From the NCBI GenBank assembly GCA_021201185.1, contig JAJQFJ010000037.1, positions 1 to 43,531 on the forward strand: a DNA stretch of 43,531 nt. The letters run 5' to 3'. Shown here in pieces: positions 34,751 to 41,930 of the stretch. The notes under the pieces were generated by a model. That model was not told the DNA's origin. It ran no database searches and saw only the letters and a program-made list of their open reading frames with translations. How positions within the stretch are numbered: the stretch's first letter is position 1; each line of letters opens with the position of its first letter. The DNA comes from Clostridiales bacterium. Lineage in GTDB: Bacteria > Bacillota > Clostridia > Oscillospirales > Oscillospiraceae. Made by a program: the position numbers and the translations under genes.

Positions 34751-35401
34751 TCAGAGCTGCCGGAACTCCTGCACCGCCCGGGCGATGTCCGGGGCGCAGA
34801 ACACGGCGCTGCCAGCCACCAGAAGGGTGGCCCCGGCTTGGGCGCACTGGGGGGCGGTGGAGCCCAGCTTGACCCCACCGTCCACCGAGAGATCGGGATG
34901 GATTCCCCGCCGGGCGCACTCGGCCCGGAGGGTGCGGAGCTTGTCCAGGGCCCGGGGGTCGAAGGACTGGCCACCCTGTCCCGGCTCCACCCCCATGACC
35001 AGCACCAGGGCCAGCCGGTCCAGCCAGGGGAACACCGCCTCTGCCGGGGTGTTGGGGCTGACAGACAGCCCGGCCCCCCGTCCGGCGGCGTGGATGACGT
35101 CCAGGACGGCGTCAATGTTGTCCTCCGTCTCCACGTGGAAGGTGAGCAGGTCTGCTCCCGCGTCCAGAAAGGCGGGGGCGTATTTCAGAGGATGGGTGAT
35201 CATCAGATGCACGTCCAGCACCGCCGACCCCAGCCCCTTGCGGAGGGAGCGCAGCACAGGCAGGCCAAAGGAGATGTTCTCCACAAAATGGCCGTCCATC
35301 ACGTCAAAATGGATCATATCGGCTCCGGCGTCCAACGCTGTCCGGCACTGCTCCCCCAGACGGGTGAAGTCTGCGGACAGGATCGAGGGGCTGATTTTCA
35401 T
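34751..35401 (-). CDS. rpe: Ribulose-phosphate 3-epimerase
   Basis: Interconverts ribulose 5-phosphate and xylulose 5-phosphate in the pentose phosphate pathway. 216 residues, TIM barrel: KISPSILSADF, the metal motif HFDVMDGHFV, DVHLMI, VEPGQGGQ and VDGGV are all present. I choose ATG 35401, eleven bases after GGGAGG; an upstream in-frame ATG overlaps that site. Monocistronic, with its own promoter. Confidence 0.95.
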   Translation of the reverse strand: MKISPSILSADFTRLGEQCRTALDAGADMIHFDVMDGHFVENISFGLPVLRSLRKGLGSAVLDVHLMITHPLKYAPAFLDAGADLLTFHVETEDNIDAVLDVIHAAGRGAGLSVSPNTPAEAVFPWLDRLALVLVMGVEPGQGGQSFDPRALDKLRTLRAECARRGIHPDLSVDGGVKLGSTAPQCAQAGATLLVAGSAVFCAPDIARAVQEFRQL

Positions 35402-35455
35402 GGCTTGGCTGCCTCCCATTTACTGATTGAACCGATAGGTTCGCTCCGGGAAAAC

Positions 35456-35484
35456 ATCATACGATATTCGGGGGGCGCTGTCAA
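35456..35484 (-). promoter_or_regulatory. Sigma-A promoter of rpe
   Basis: Minus strand TTGACA (35479-35484), 17-bp spacer, TATGAT (35456-35461). The short leader holds a GAACC/GGTTC hairpin. Confidence 0.75.
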
Positions 35485-35498
35485 GGAAAATCGACAGA

Positions 35499-35518
35499 GG
35501 GGGAACAAAGAGTAAAAT
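35499..35518 (+). promoter_or_regulatory. 20-nt element upstream of the HD-domain gene promoter, shared with 30914-30933
   Basis: GGGGGAACAAAGAGTAAAAT matches the other copy at 19 of 20 bases and sits 24 bases before the -35 box. In both places GACAG precedes it closely. TGTGAAAA here (35531-35538) is the reverse complement of TTTTCACA near the galK promoter. Confidence 0.5.
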
Positions 35519-35542
35519 CCACCTACCTACTGTGAAAATATG

Positions 35543-35571
35543 TTGAAATCCCGCCACAAAGGGCGTATAGT
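35543..35571 (+). promoter_or_regulatory. Sigma-A promoter of the HD-domain gene
   Basis: TTGAAA (35543-35548), 17-bp spacer, TATAGT (35566-35571), about 50 bases before the gene. Confidence 0.7.
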
Positions 35572-35620
35572 AGAGCAAACAGCGGTGTTACCGCTGAACT
35601 GAAAAGGAGCGAATACAGAT

Positions 35621-36199
35621 ATGATCACCAGAGACGAGGCGTTTGCCCTGTTAAAGGAGTACAATCAGGAGCCGTTTCACATCCGTCACGCCCTGACGGT
35701 GGAGGGCGTCATGCGCTGGTATGCCCGGGAGCTGGGCTACGGAGACGAGGAGGACTTCTGGGGCATCGTGGGCTTGCTCCACGACCTGGACTTCGAGCGG
35801 TATCCCGACCAGCACTGCATCAAGAGCCAGGAGATCATGCGGGAGCGTGGTCTGGACGAGCGGCTGATCCACGCCACCGCCAGCCACGGCTGGAACCTGA
35901 CGGTGGACATCAAGCCGGAGCACGAGATGGAAAAGGTACTCTACGCCGCCGACGAGCTCACCGGTCTGATCTACGCCGCCTGCCTGATGCGCCTCTCCAA
36001 AAGCGTCCAGGACATGGAGGTCAAGAGCCTGAAAAAGAAGTACAAGGACAAGAAGTTTGCCGCGGGCTGCTCCCGGCAGGTCATCGAGGACGGAGCCGCC
36101 CTCCTGGGCTGGGACCTGGCGGACCTGCAATGGCGGACCATCGAGGCCATGCGGGTGGACGAGGCGGCCATCAACGCCTATTTTGAAGCTCAGGACTGA
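35621..36199 (+). CDS. HD-domain hydrolase
   Basis: Predicted metal-dependent phosphohydrolase of unknown substrate. 192 residues: an N-terminal His (HIRHALTVE), the HD pair in GLLHDLDFERYPD, a second His near ATASHGW and a late Asp in YAADELTGLI, the usual order H...HD...D. Alone in its unit, with AAAGGAGCGA before ATG. Its last 10 bases overlap the converging rnmV gene. Confidence 0.85.
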   Translation: MITRDEAFALLKEYNQEPFHIRHALTVEGVMRWYARELGYGDEEDFWGIVGLLHDLDFERYPDQHCIKSQEIMRERGLDERLIHATASHGWNLTVDIKPEHEMEKVLYAADELTGLIYAACLMRLSKSVQDMEVKSLKKKYKDKKFAAGCSRQVIEDGAALLGWDLADLQWRTIEAMRVDEAAINAYFEAQD

Positions 36200-36801
36200 A
36201 TTTCGCAGTCCATTTGGGCGACGACCTGCTCATAGTCCTTGTAGCTGTACAGCACATTGAGCACCTCCAGCAGGCCGTTGGTGGTCAGACGCTGAGGCAG
36301 CTCCAGCCGGGCTTTCAGCCGTTCCCGGCGGGCGGCGCTGTCCGAACGACCAGTGAGGCCGTCCCGGAAAAAGTCCGCCTTGGTGATCTCACGGCGGGGG
36401 AGAGGGGCGTCCTCGTCCTCGTCCAGGATGGTGGCCCCCGCCCGGCGGAGGGCGGCCTCCAGCACCTCCGGGCGCATCCCCTCTACCCCCAGCTTGCCCT
36501 CTTTGCCGGGCTTTGCCTTCCGGCGCTCCTTGCCGGGGATGTCCGGGATATAGGCCTGCTTGAGCTGTTCCTTTGGGATGACCCCCTTCAGGTGGTTCCG
36601 GATGACGAACCCCGCCCCGTCGCTGTCGGTGAGGACGATCAGCCCCCGCTCCCGGGCGATGCGCTGGAGAAAACGGGCCTTTTCCCCGTCCTTAAAAATG
36701 CCGAAGCCGTCGGTGGGGATGATGAGGGCGTCCACCACCTGGGAGAGGGTGTTTTTGTCGTAGCGGCCCTCCACCACGATGGCCTCCTGAATTTTCAGCA
36801 T
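36190..36801 (-). CDS. rnmV: Ribonuclease M5
   Basis: Toprim-domain nuclease that matures 5S rRNA in Gram-positive bacteria. 203 residues: the Toprim motifs EAIVVEGRYDK at the N-terminus and LTDSDGAG near residue 60, then the C-terminal RNase M5 region (EGMRPEVLEAALRRAG). It starts one base after the holA stop, so the two are coupled. Slightly longer than the B. subtilis protein. Confidence 0.9.
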   Translation of the reverse strand: MLKIQEAIVVEGRYDKNTLSQVVDALIIPTDGFGIFKDGEKARFLQRIARERGLIVLTDSDGAGFVIRNHLKGVIPKEQLKQAYIPDIPGKERRKAKPGKEGKLGVEGMRPEVLEAALRRAGATILDEDEDAPLPRREITKADFFRDGLTGRSDSAARRERLKARLELPQRLTTNGLLEVLNVLYSYKDYEQVVAQMDCEIQS

Positions 36802-36802
36802 C

Positions 36803-37849
36803 TCACCGCCCCCTGTCCCGGGTGGCCAGAGACAGAAGCAGCTCGGTGAGCACGTCCGAGCCGTCCCGGCCCAGCTTCATCTCCCAGTCCGCCTGCTGGC
36901 ACAGGGAGACCGCCTCCCGGCACCAGGGGAGGGCGTACCGCCGGGCGGACTGCATCAGCTTCCGGGCCTGCCAGTCGCTGCGCATCCCCCAGAGCTGGGC
37001 CACGTAGCTCTCCCCCCGACCGTTTTCCAGGGCCAGGCGGGCGCTCCAGATCTGCCGCAGCTGCCGCCCCACGGCGGCCATGATATAGATGGGCTCCTCC
37101 CCCATGCGGAGCAGCTCCCCCAGCAGGGACATGGCCCGGTCGTAGTTGCCCTCCCCGATGGCGTCGGTCATCTGGAAGGCCCTTGCGTCCAGCACCGGGT
37201 CGCACACGGCGTCGATGTCCTGCCTGGTGACGGCCCTGCCCCGGGCATAGGCCCCCAGCTTGTCTGCCTCCCCGGCCAGATTGGTCATCAGACCGCCGCA
37301 GAGGAAGGTGAGATACTCCGCCGTGGGGTTGTCGATTTCCTTGCCCCAGGTCTGTTTGAGCCGCCGCCGGAGCCAGTTGTTCAGGTCGCTCTGCTCCTGC
37401 TGGCGGAACTCCACGATCTGGCCCTTTGCCTTGATGAGCTTGCCCAGCTTGGTGTTGGCGTTGCCCTTCCACTCCATGGTGTCGTAGAGGAACACCAGAC
37501 ACAGGTACTCCGGCAGATCGTCGATGAGGGCCATCAGCCCGTTCCGGCGCTCCTCGTTTTTGAACAGGTCCCAGTCGTAGACCAGCACCATGCTCCGTTC
37601 GCTCATCATGGGCATGGCCTCCGCCGCCTGGGTCAGCTCCTGGAGGGTCAGGTCCTTCCCCTGAAAGACGTGGAGGTTGAAGGACTCCATCCCCCCGGCC
37701 AGCGCCTTCCCTTTGAGCTGCTCCAGATAGTAGTCCCGGAGATAGTCCTCGGGGCCGTAGAAGATATAGAGCCCGGCAGGGGTCCCCTGCTTCAAATCGG
37801 CTTTGAGCTGTGACAGCCCGCTGGGGGCTGCCGGTTTTCTGGGGGCCAT
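36803..37849 (-). CDS. holA: DNA polymerase III delta subunit
   Basis: Clamp-loader subunit that opens the beta sliding clamp. About 348 residues: the AAA+-like N-terminal part (GLYIFYGPEDYLRDYYLEQL) and the C-terminal collar (YIMAAVGRQLRQIW, ...). I place the start at ATG 37849, with GAGGAGGGG upstream and a promoter just beyond; longer frames run through that promoter. Forms holA-rnmV. Confidence 0.92.
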   Translation of the reverse strand: MAPRKPAAPSGLSQLKADLKQGTPAGLYIFYGPEDYLRDYYLEQLKGKALAGGMESFNLHVFQGKDLTLQELTQAAEAMPMMSERSMVLVYDWDLFKNEERRNGLMALIDDLPEYLCLVFLYDTMEWKGNANTKLGKLIKAKGQIVEFRQQEQSDLNNWLRRRLKQTWGKEIDNPTAEYLTFLCGGLMTNLAGEADKLGAYARGRAVTRQDIDAVCDPVLDARAFQMTDAIGEGNYDRAMSLLGELLRMGEEPIYIMAAVGRQLRQIWSARLALENGRGESYVAQLWGMRSDWQARKLMQSARRYALPWCREAVSLCQQADWEMKLGRDGSDVLTELLLSLATRDRGR

Positions 37850-37880
37850 GGCGACCCCTCCTCTCTGTGTCGTTGCCCCT

Positions 37881-37909
37881 AGTATACCTTTTTTTGGGGG
37901 CAGAGGCAA
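37881..37909 (-). promoter_or_regulatory. Sigma-A promoter of holA-rnmV
   Basis: Minus strand TTGCCT (37904-37909), 17-bp spacer, TATACT (37881-37886), 31 bases before the start codon. Confidence 0.7.
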
Positions 37910-37931
37910 GATGAGACGGGGAAAAGCGGTC

Positions 37932-37960
37932 TTGAAAACCCACCCGCCGGATAGTATAAT
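37932..37960 (+). promoter_or_regulatory. Sigma-A promoter of the Rrf2 regulator gene
   Basis: TTGAAA (37932-37937), 17-bp spacer, TATAAT (37955-37960). It lies back to back with the holA promoter, 22 bp between the -35 boxes. Confidence 0.75.
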
Positions 37961-38004
37961 AGAGCTGCTGACAGAGGGGAAACGCGACAAGGAGGGAACG
38001 CGCC

Positions 38005-38439
38005 ATGATGATATCCACCAGGGGCCGGTATGCCCTGCGTATTATGGTAGAGCTGGCCCTACATCCCGGGGAGGACTGCATATCGTTGAAGGAGATCGCC
38101 CAGCGGCAGGAGATCTCGGAGAAATACCTGGAGTCCATCGTCAAGCGGCTGGTGAGCGCCGGACTGGTGGCCAGCCTCCGGGGGAAGAACGGCGGCTATC
38201 GCCTGACCCGGCCCGCCTCGGGCTACACCGTGCTGGAGGTGCTGGAGCTGGCGGAGGAATCCCTGGCCCCGGTGACCTGCCTGGAGGGGGAGGAGCCCTG
38301 CCCCCGGTCGGACAAGTGCCTGGTGCTGCCCATCTGGCAGGGGCTCAACCAGGTCATCCGGGACTATCTCTCCGGCATCACCCTGGAGCAGCTGGTCCAG
38401 CAGACCGCCGGGAAGGGCCTGTCCACCGATTATATCTAA
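38005..38439 (+). CDS. Rrf2/IscR-family transcriptional regulator, probably iron-sulfur
   Basis: 144 residues with the Rrf2 winged helix (STRGRYALRIMVELAL, ISEKYLESIVKRL, GKNGGYRLTRP). Three cysteines at 92, 99 and 105 occupy the place of the [2Fe-2S] ligands in IscR and NsrR, although the first gap is six residues rather than five. The C-terminal region matches that class, so sensing of iron-sulfur status or nitrosative stress is likely. It is followed after 25 bases by the HMA-domain gene. Ribosome site AAGGAGGG. Confidence 0.88.
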   Translation: MMISTRGRYALRIMVELALHPGEDCISLKEIAQRQEISEKYLESIVKRLVSAGLVASLRGKNGGYRLTRPASGYTVLEVLELAEESLAPVTCLEGEEPCPRSDKCLVLPIWQGLNQVIRDYLSGITLEQLVQQTAGKGLSTDYI

Positions 38440-38464
38440 GGTAAACTGAAAGGGGAAAAGTTCT

Positions 38465-38839
38465 ATGGGAACTGCCATTATTGTTATCATCCTGGTCGCC
38501 GCCTGCGCCTATGGGGTGTACAGCTATGTGAAAAAGCTGAAAAAAGGGGGCGGCTGTTGCGGAGAGCATGAGGAGACGGTGAAAAAGGTCCGTGTGTCCG
38601 ACCGGGACAAGTCCCATTACCCCTACCGGGCGGTGGTGCGCATCGAGGGTATGACGTGTAGCAACTGCGCCAGCCGGGTGCAGAACGCCCTCAACGCCAT
38701 GGAGGGCACCTGGGCGGAGGTGGATCTGGGAGACCGGCGGGCGGCCCTGCGGCTGAAGCAGCCGCCGGACGAGGCCGCCATCCGCAAGACAGTGAACGCC
38801 CTGGGCTACACCGTCCTTTCCGTCCGGGCGGAGGAGTGA
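38465..38839 (+). CDS. Membrane-anchored protein with heavy-metal-associated (HMA) domain
   Basis: 124 residues: one N-terminal membrane helix (AIIVIILVAACAYGVYSYV), a short Lys/Gly stretch with a Cys-Cys pair (31-32), then an HMA domain with the metal motif GMTCSNCAS (Cys65, Cys68). It could pass copper or another soft metal to a partner, or sense it at the membrane. Cotranscription with the Rrf2 gene suggests metal or redox control. No P-type ATPase is near. Confidence 0.85.
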   Translation: MGTAIIVIILVAACAYGVYSYVKKLKKGGGCCGEHEETVKKVRVSDRDKSHYPYRAVVRIEGMTCSNCASRVQNALNAMEGTWAEVDLGDRRAALRLKQPPDEAAIRKTVNALGYTVLSVRAEE

Positions 38840-38881
38840 CGGCGCGCTCCGGCCGGGTCCCGCCATCCGTTTACAAATTAT

Positions 38882-38927
38882 AAAATGACCGGGGGTCAGG
38901 TGAGATTGCCTGACCTCCGGTCATTTT
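38882..38927. terminator. Bidirectional terminator
   Basis: AAAATGACCGG / CCGGTCATTTT with an inner GGTCAGG/CCTGACC stem and 8-base loop. The A/T ends serve both strands, ending the HMA gene and the converging 57-residue gene. Confidence 0.9.
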
Positions 38928-38935
38928 GCTGTCGC

Positions 38936-39109
38936 TCAGATGTGATAACGGAACTGCCGGATGAGGTAGTCCACGTCGTTGTCGCTGAGGCCGTATTTGG
39001 CGATCATGTCCGCCTGGATCTGGCGCAGGAGCTCCTTGGCTCTCCGCTCTTCGGCGTCGTTGGCGGCCTTGATGGCTGCGAGATAACGGTTGTAGTCACT
39101 GCTGGGCAT
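38936..39109 (-). CDS. 57-residue hypothetical protein
   Basis: Begins MPSSDYNRYLAAIKAAND and ends VDYLIRQFRYHI. It is highly charged and mostly helical, with a heptad-like stretch (EERRAKELLRQIQADMIAKYG in two parts: EERRAKELLRQIQ, ADMIAKYG). AAGGAGGAA sits eight bases before the ATG, the stop abuts a strong terminator, and codon use matches neighbours, so I judge it real. It follows the zinc-ribbon membrane gene by 54 bases on the same strand. No family recognised. Confidence 0.75.
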   Translation of the reverse strand: MPSSDYNRYLAAIKAANDAEERRAKELLRQIQADMIAKYGLSDNDVDYLIRQFRYHI

Positions 39110-39163
39110 AAAAGATTCCTCCTTATATTTCCTTGGCTCGGGGCCAATGGGGATACGGGTGTC

Positions 39164-40027
39164 TCATTGGAAGGAGCTGCCGGTGGCGGCTTTCTGACCG
39201 TGGAGATAGAGCCGACCGTCGTGCATAAAGGCCATGGGGTGGGTGTCGATCAGCTTGGTGTACGTCATCCGGGAGAGGAGAAGGAGCTCGTCATTGTTCA
39301 GAGTGAGGTATACAGGGACATGAAAGCGCGCTTTCGGCGCTCCCTGGTCCTTCGACCGGGCAGCATCGGAATGGATTCTCCGATCGTTGGCCGTGGACAG
39401 AAATGAGTCATAGGTTTTAGTGGAATCATAGATAAGAGGTTTGCGAGACGGGTATTCGGGGAACACCAGGCATTCACGGCAGATCAGTTCGGTGGGGGCA
39501 AACTTGATATCGACATACGTGACGTCTTTTGTGTAGGGCCCCCCATACTCCTGAAAGAGAACGTGATCGTCTATGGTTTCAATGATGTTTCCTTTCCAGC
39601 CGTAATACCATTTAAAGCTTTCTGCACACATCAGGGCCAGCTCGTTGAGCATGGCTTCCCTGGAGCGTTCAATGGTGCTGCCATATGGATGCCTGACCGG
39701 CTTCATGCGCAGGGGGCCGCCCGGCCGGTACAGGTCCAGATCGTTTCTCAGCGCGCCGCTGTTGTGCTGGAACCGGTACTTGCACTGGGGGCAGGTGACA
39801 TTGATGGCTCCCTTGCCCTTGGGCACCCGGAGCCTGGCGTTGCACTTGGGGCAGGAGATGAAGGTGTCCGTGGCCATCGCGGCGTCGTTGACCTTTTTCT
39901 TGACATCCGCGGTGGTCTGTTTGAACGCCTTATCCGCCTTTCTGATGAGCTTCGACCCATGATAGATCAGGAAAAGGGTCAATACAAAGCAGGCGACGAA
40001 AAACAGAAAAAGACCCACTTGATACAT
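39164..40027 (-). CDS. Membrane-anchored zinc-ribbon protein of unknown function
   Basis: About 287 residues. One N-terminal helix (VGLFLFFVACFVLTLFLIY) is followed by a basic helical linker, then a zinc ribbon with Cys-x2-Cys pairs (ISCPKCNARL and VTCPQCKYRF) like MJ0042-type ribbons. The C-terminal 180 residues are soluble, Tyr-rich and unfamiliar. I choose ATG 40027 eight bases after GGAG; ATG 40033 and GTG 40036 are too close to it. Partner of the 57-residue gene. Confidence 0.75.
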   Translation of the reverse strand: MYQVGLFLFFVACFVLTLFLIYHGSKLIRKADKAFKQTTADVKKKVNDAAMATDTFISCPKCNARLRVPKGKGAINVTCPQCKYRFQHNSGALRNDLDLYRPGGPLRMKPVRHPYGSTIERSREAMLNELALMCAESFKWYYGWKGNIIETIDDHVLFQEYGGPYTKDVTYVDIKFAPTELICRECLVFPEYPSRKPLIYDSTKTYDSFLSTANDRRIHSDAARSKDQGAPKARFHVPVYLTLNNDELLLLSRMTYTKLIDTHPMAFMHDGRLYLHGQKAATGSSFQ

Positions 40028-40059
40028 TGACATCACTCCGCATCTGTAAATCTAAGGTT

Positions 40060-40088
40060 AGTATGCCTGAAAATTACGAGCTGCGCAA
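40060..40088 (-). promoter_or_regulatory. Probable sigma-A promoter of the zinc-ribbon gene
   Basis: Minus strand TTGCGC (40083-40088), 17-bp spacer, CATACT (40060-40065), 32 bases before the start. Confidence 0.5.
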
Positions 40089-40272
40089 GGTTTATTTTCC
40101 CGTTTTTTTCATTCATTTACAGACAGCGGACGGGAAGGGGGGACCCGCCATGTGCCGGGCGTTTCTCCCCCCTCCCATCACCACCCCTCAGCCCCCGTTT
40201 GCGTTGTTTCCACAAAAACGCAGGTATCGTGAAAAGTCAGACGAAGGAAAACCATTTGCAGGGGGTGGCCGA

Positions 40273-40301
40273 TAGACAAAACACCTGTTCGATTGTATAA
40301 T
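40273..40301 (+). promoter_or_regulatory. Sigma-A promoter of the helix-turn-helix gene
   Basis: TAGACA (40273-40278), 17-bp spacer, TATAAT (40296-40301). A LexA-like box fills most of the spacer. The rest of the 357-base gap (40028-40384) holds a T-rich stretch and a GGGGGGA/TCCCCCC inverted repeat (40137-40172) without a T-run, and no supported gene. Confidence 0.75.
40278..40291 (-). promoter_or_regulatory. LexA-like SOS box in the promoter spacer
   Basis: On the minus strand CGAACAGGTGTTTT fits the Gram-positive LexA consensus CGAACRNRYGTTYC at 13 of 14 positions. It lies between -35 and -10, where binding would block RNA polymerase. Confidence 0.6.
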
Positions 40302-40336
40302 ACACCCATGGGCAGACATGCCACACACACGCCCCG

Positions 40337-40348
40337 GAACCGACGTTC
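40337..40348 (+). promoter_or_regulatory. Second LexA-like site downstream of the start point
   Basis: GAACCGACGTTC is a perfect GAAC-N4-GTTC core, 58 bp (centre to centre) from the first box. Its flanks and inner bases fit the consensus less well. Confidence 0.45.
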
Positions 40349-40384
40349 TCCGGATGGCGAAATGGAAAGGATGGTCCGGATAAT

Positions 40385-41104
40385 ATGATAGAGAGAGCCG
40401 ACCACAAATCAAACTATACCCTGATCGACAATTCGATCTTCCGGGACAGGCGGCTGTCGCTGAGGGCCTTGGGCCTGCTGTGCCTGATGCTGTCCATGAG
40501 CGACACATGGCAGTTCAACGTCAAAGACCTGGCAAAGAGATGCGGCGTCAGCGCGGGCAGCATCACGGCCACCCTCCGGGAGCTGTCCGCGGCGGGACAT
40601 CTGGTCAGGCGCAGGGAGCACCGGGAGGACGGCACCTTTGGCAGCTACCTGTATACCGTCTATGAAGTCCCTGAGCCTGACCGGGAAAACACCTGCACAG
40701 GGGAATCACCTGACATGGAAAAACCCTGCACAGGAGAATCACCTGGCAGGGAGAAAACCTGCGCAGGAGAATCACCTGTCATGGTGAACGCCTGCGCAGG
40801 GAAAAGTGGGTCTATAAGTAATACCAAAGAAGAAAGAAATACCAAGAGAGAAAGAAGTAAGAGTGGGTTCACGCCCCCCACAGTGGGACAGGTCAGGGAC
40901 TATTGCCAGGGGCAGGGCTACTCCATCGACCCGGAGCGGTTCGTGGACTACTATGAGGCCAGAGGCTGGATGCTGGGCAAGTCGAAGATGAAGAGCTGGC
41001 AGGCGGCGGTTCGCAACTGGAGCCGGAAGGACCGGAAGACGGAGGAGAAGCCTCCCGTCCGGGACAGCTGGCAGCTCACCGACCCCTCGACGTGGAGGCT
41101 TTGA
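40385..41104 (+). CDS. Helix-turn-helix protein, replication-initiator-like, of a mobile element
   Basis: 239 residues. The N-terminal domain (YTLIDNSIFRDRRLSLRALGLLCLMLSMSDTW, in conserved pieces NYTLIDNSI and LSLRALGLL, then KDLAKRCGVSAGSITATLREL) is the winged helix seen in replication/partition proteins of integrative elements and plasmids of gut Firmicutes. A repeat linker (104-140) separates it from a C-terminal DnaD-like helical region (PTVGQVRDYCQGQ...WQAAVRNWSRKD). The ribosome site (AAAGGATGG) is about 12 bases off. SOS-type boxes occur in the promoter. Confidence 0.8.
   Translation: MIERADHKSNYTLIDNSIFRDRRLSLRALGLLCLMLSMSDTWQFNVKDLAKRCGVSAGSITATLRELSAAGHLVRRREHREDGTFGSYLYTVYEVPEPDRENTCTGESPDMEKPCTGESPGREKTCAGESPVMVNACAGKSGSISNTKEERNTKRERSKSGFTPPTVGQVRDYCQGQGYSIDPERFVDYYEARGWMLGKSKMKSWQAAVRNWSRKDRKTEEKPPVRDSWQLTDPSTWRL
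40694..40792 (+). repeat. Three 33-bp tandem repeats in the helix-turn-helix gene
   Basis: Units at 40694-40726, 40727-40759 and 40760-40792, with a partial fourth to about 40808. They encode 11-residue units of pattern C-[TA]-G-E-S-P-x4-[PTA]. The unit keeps the frame. The repeat joins the DNA-binding and C-terminal parts. Confidence 0.85.
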
Positions 41105-41129
41105 CGGGGTGAGGGCGGCTGCAGCGGCC

Positions 41130-41231
41130 TCATTTCCGCCGGAATGTCCCCGGCCAGGGCAGGTATTCAACCGCCATCACCGCCCCGCACAGACCGCTCA
41201 TGAAGAGCGACAGCTCCGAGGCGTCGTTCAT
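41130..41231 (-). CDS. Possible 33-residue small protein
   Basis: Begins MNDASELSLFMSGLCGAV and ends WPGTFRRK, with a weakly hydrophobic middle. It follows the AlkZ-related gene by 18 bases on the same strand and converges on the helix-turn-helix gene. The ribosome site is poor (ACGGAAC), so this is a tentative call. Confidence 0.3.
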   Translation of the reverse strand: MNDASELSLFMSGLCGAVMAVEYLPWPGTFRRK

Positions 41232-41249
41232 GTTCCGTGCGCCGGGCCG

Positions 41250-41930
41250 TCACCCGAGAAAGCGGCGCAGCGCCTTGTCCGAAGCGTCCGGCAAAATCGT
41301 GTGTAGCTGCTCCAGCAGACGACAGAGGGACTCCTCCGGCTGGCGCCGGTAGACGGCGTCGGGGAACGCTGGGCCGAAGCGCTTCTCCGGGGTGGAGTAC
41401 TCCGCCACGCCCCAGCCGTACTCCCTGCCGTAGCGGTCCCGCATGTAGACAAAATCGCTGATGACCACATAGCCCTGGGCCTGTAAGCGGGTCATGGAGG
41501 TGTCAAAGCCGGGGACGCCGCCCTTCCCGTAGTTGCCCTCCCGTTTCAGGGCTTTGGACAGCACCGGCGCCCGGGCGTCCAGCAGGTCAAAGAGCTGCTT
41601 GTCCCTGTAGGAGGCCAGGCCGTCGTCAAAGCGGGCGTCGAAGTCGTAGCCGTCTCTCCGGTAGTTGGCAAAGTCCGGGAACCACTCCGGGCTGATGAAC
41701 GCCGCCTTCTTCTCAAAGAACTTCCCGTAGGCGCAGCAGGCCTCCTGAATGACCGGGCCCTTCCACTCCCACACGCCGGGTTCATCGGAGAACCAGGCGG
41801 AGGGGGCGACGTGCTCCTCCACGGAGAAGCCGGGGAGGCTGTTCCGGAAGAAGGGGAGGATGCCCAGCCGCTGTACCGCGTGGATGAGGTCGTCCTTCGT
41901 TGCGACAGTAAAATCCAGCGCCGCGTTCAC
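41250..41930 (-). CDS. AlkZ-related protein
   Basis: 226 residues resembling the short, catalytically uncharacterised proteins annotated as AlkZ-related in Clostridia: an N-terminal LIHAVQRLGILPFF motif, a WEWKGPVIQEACCAYGKFF segment, then a winged-helix-like part (LSKALKREGNYGKGGVPGFDTSMTRLQ in pieces) and YGREYGWGVAEYSTPE. DNA-glycosylase activity is not shown for this group. The ATG overlaps the upstream stop (ATGA). Third gene of the small accessory operon. Confidence 0.65.
   Translation of the reverse strand: MNAALDFTVATKDDLIHAVQRLGILPFFRNSLPGFSVEEHVAPSAWFSDEPGVWEWKGPVIQEACCAYGKFFEKKAAFISPEWFPDFANYRRDGYDFDARFDDGLASYRDKQLFDLLDARAPVLSKALKREGNYGKGGVPGFDTSMTRLQAQGYVVISDFVYMRDRYGREYGWGVAEYSTPEKRFGPAFPDAVYRRQPEESLCRLLEQLHTILPDASDKALRRFLG

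Noticed and set aside
40137..40172. G-run/C-run hairpin as a terminator
   Set aside because: No T-tract follows on either strand and no gene ends at it.
40694..40808. Tandem repeats as a CRISPR array
   Set aside because: Units are contiguous with no spacers, lie in frame within a coding region and there is no cas gene.
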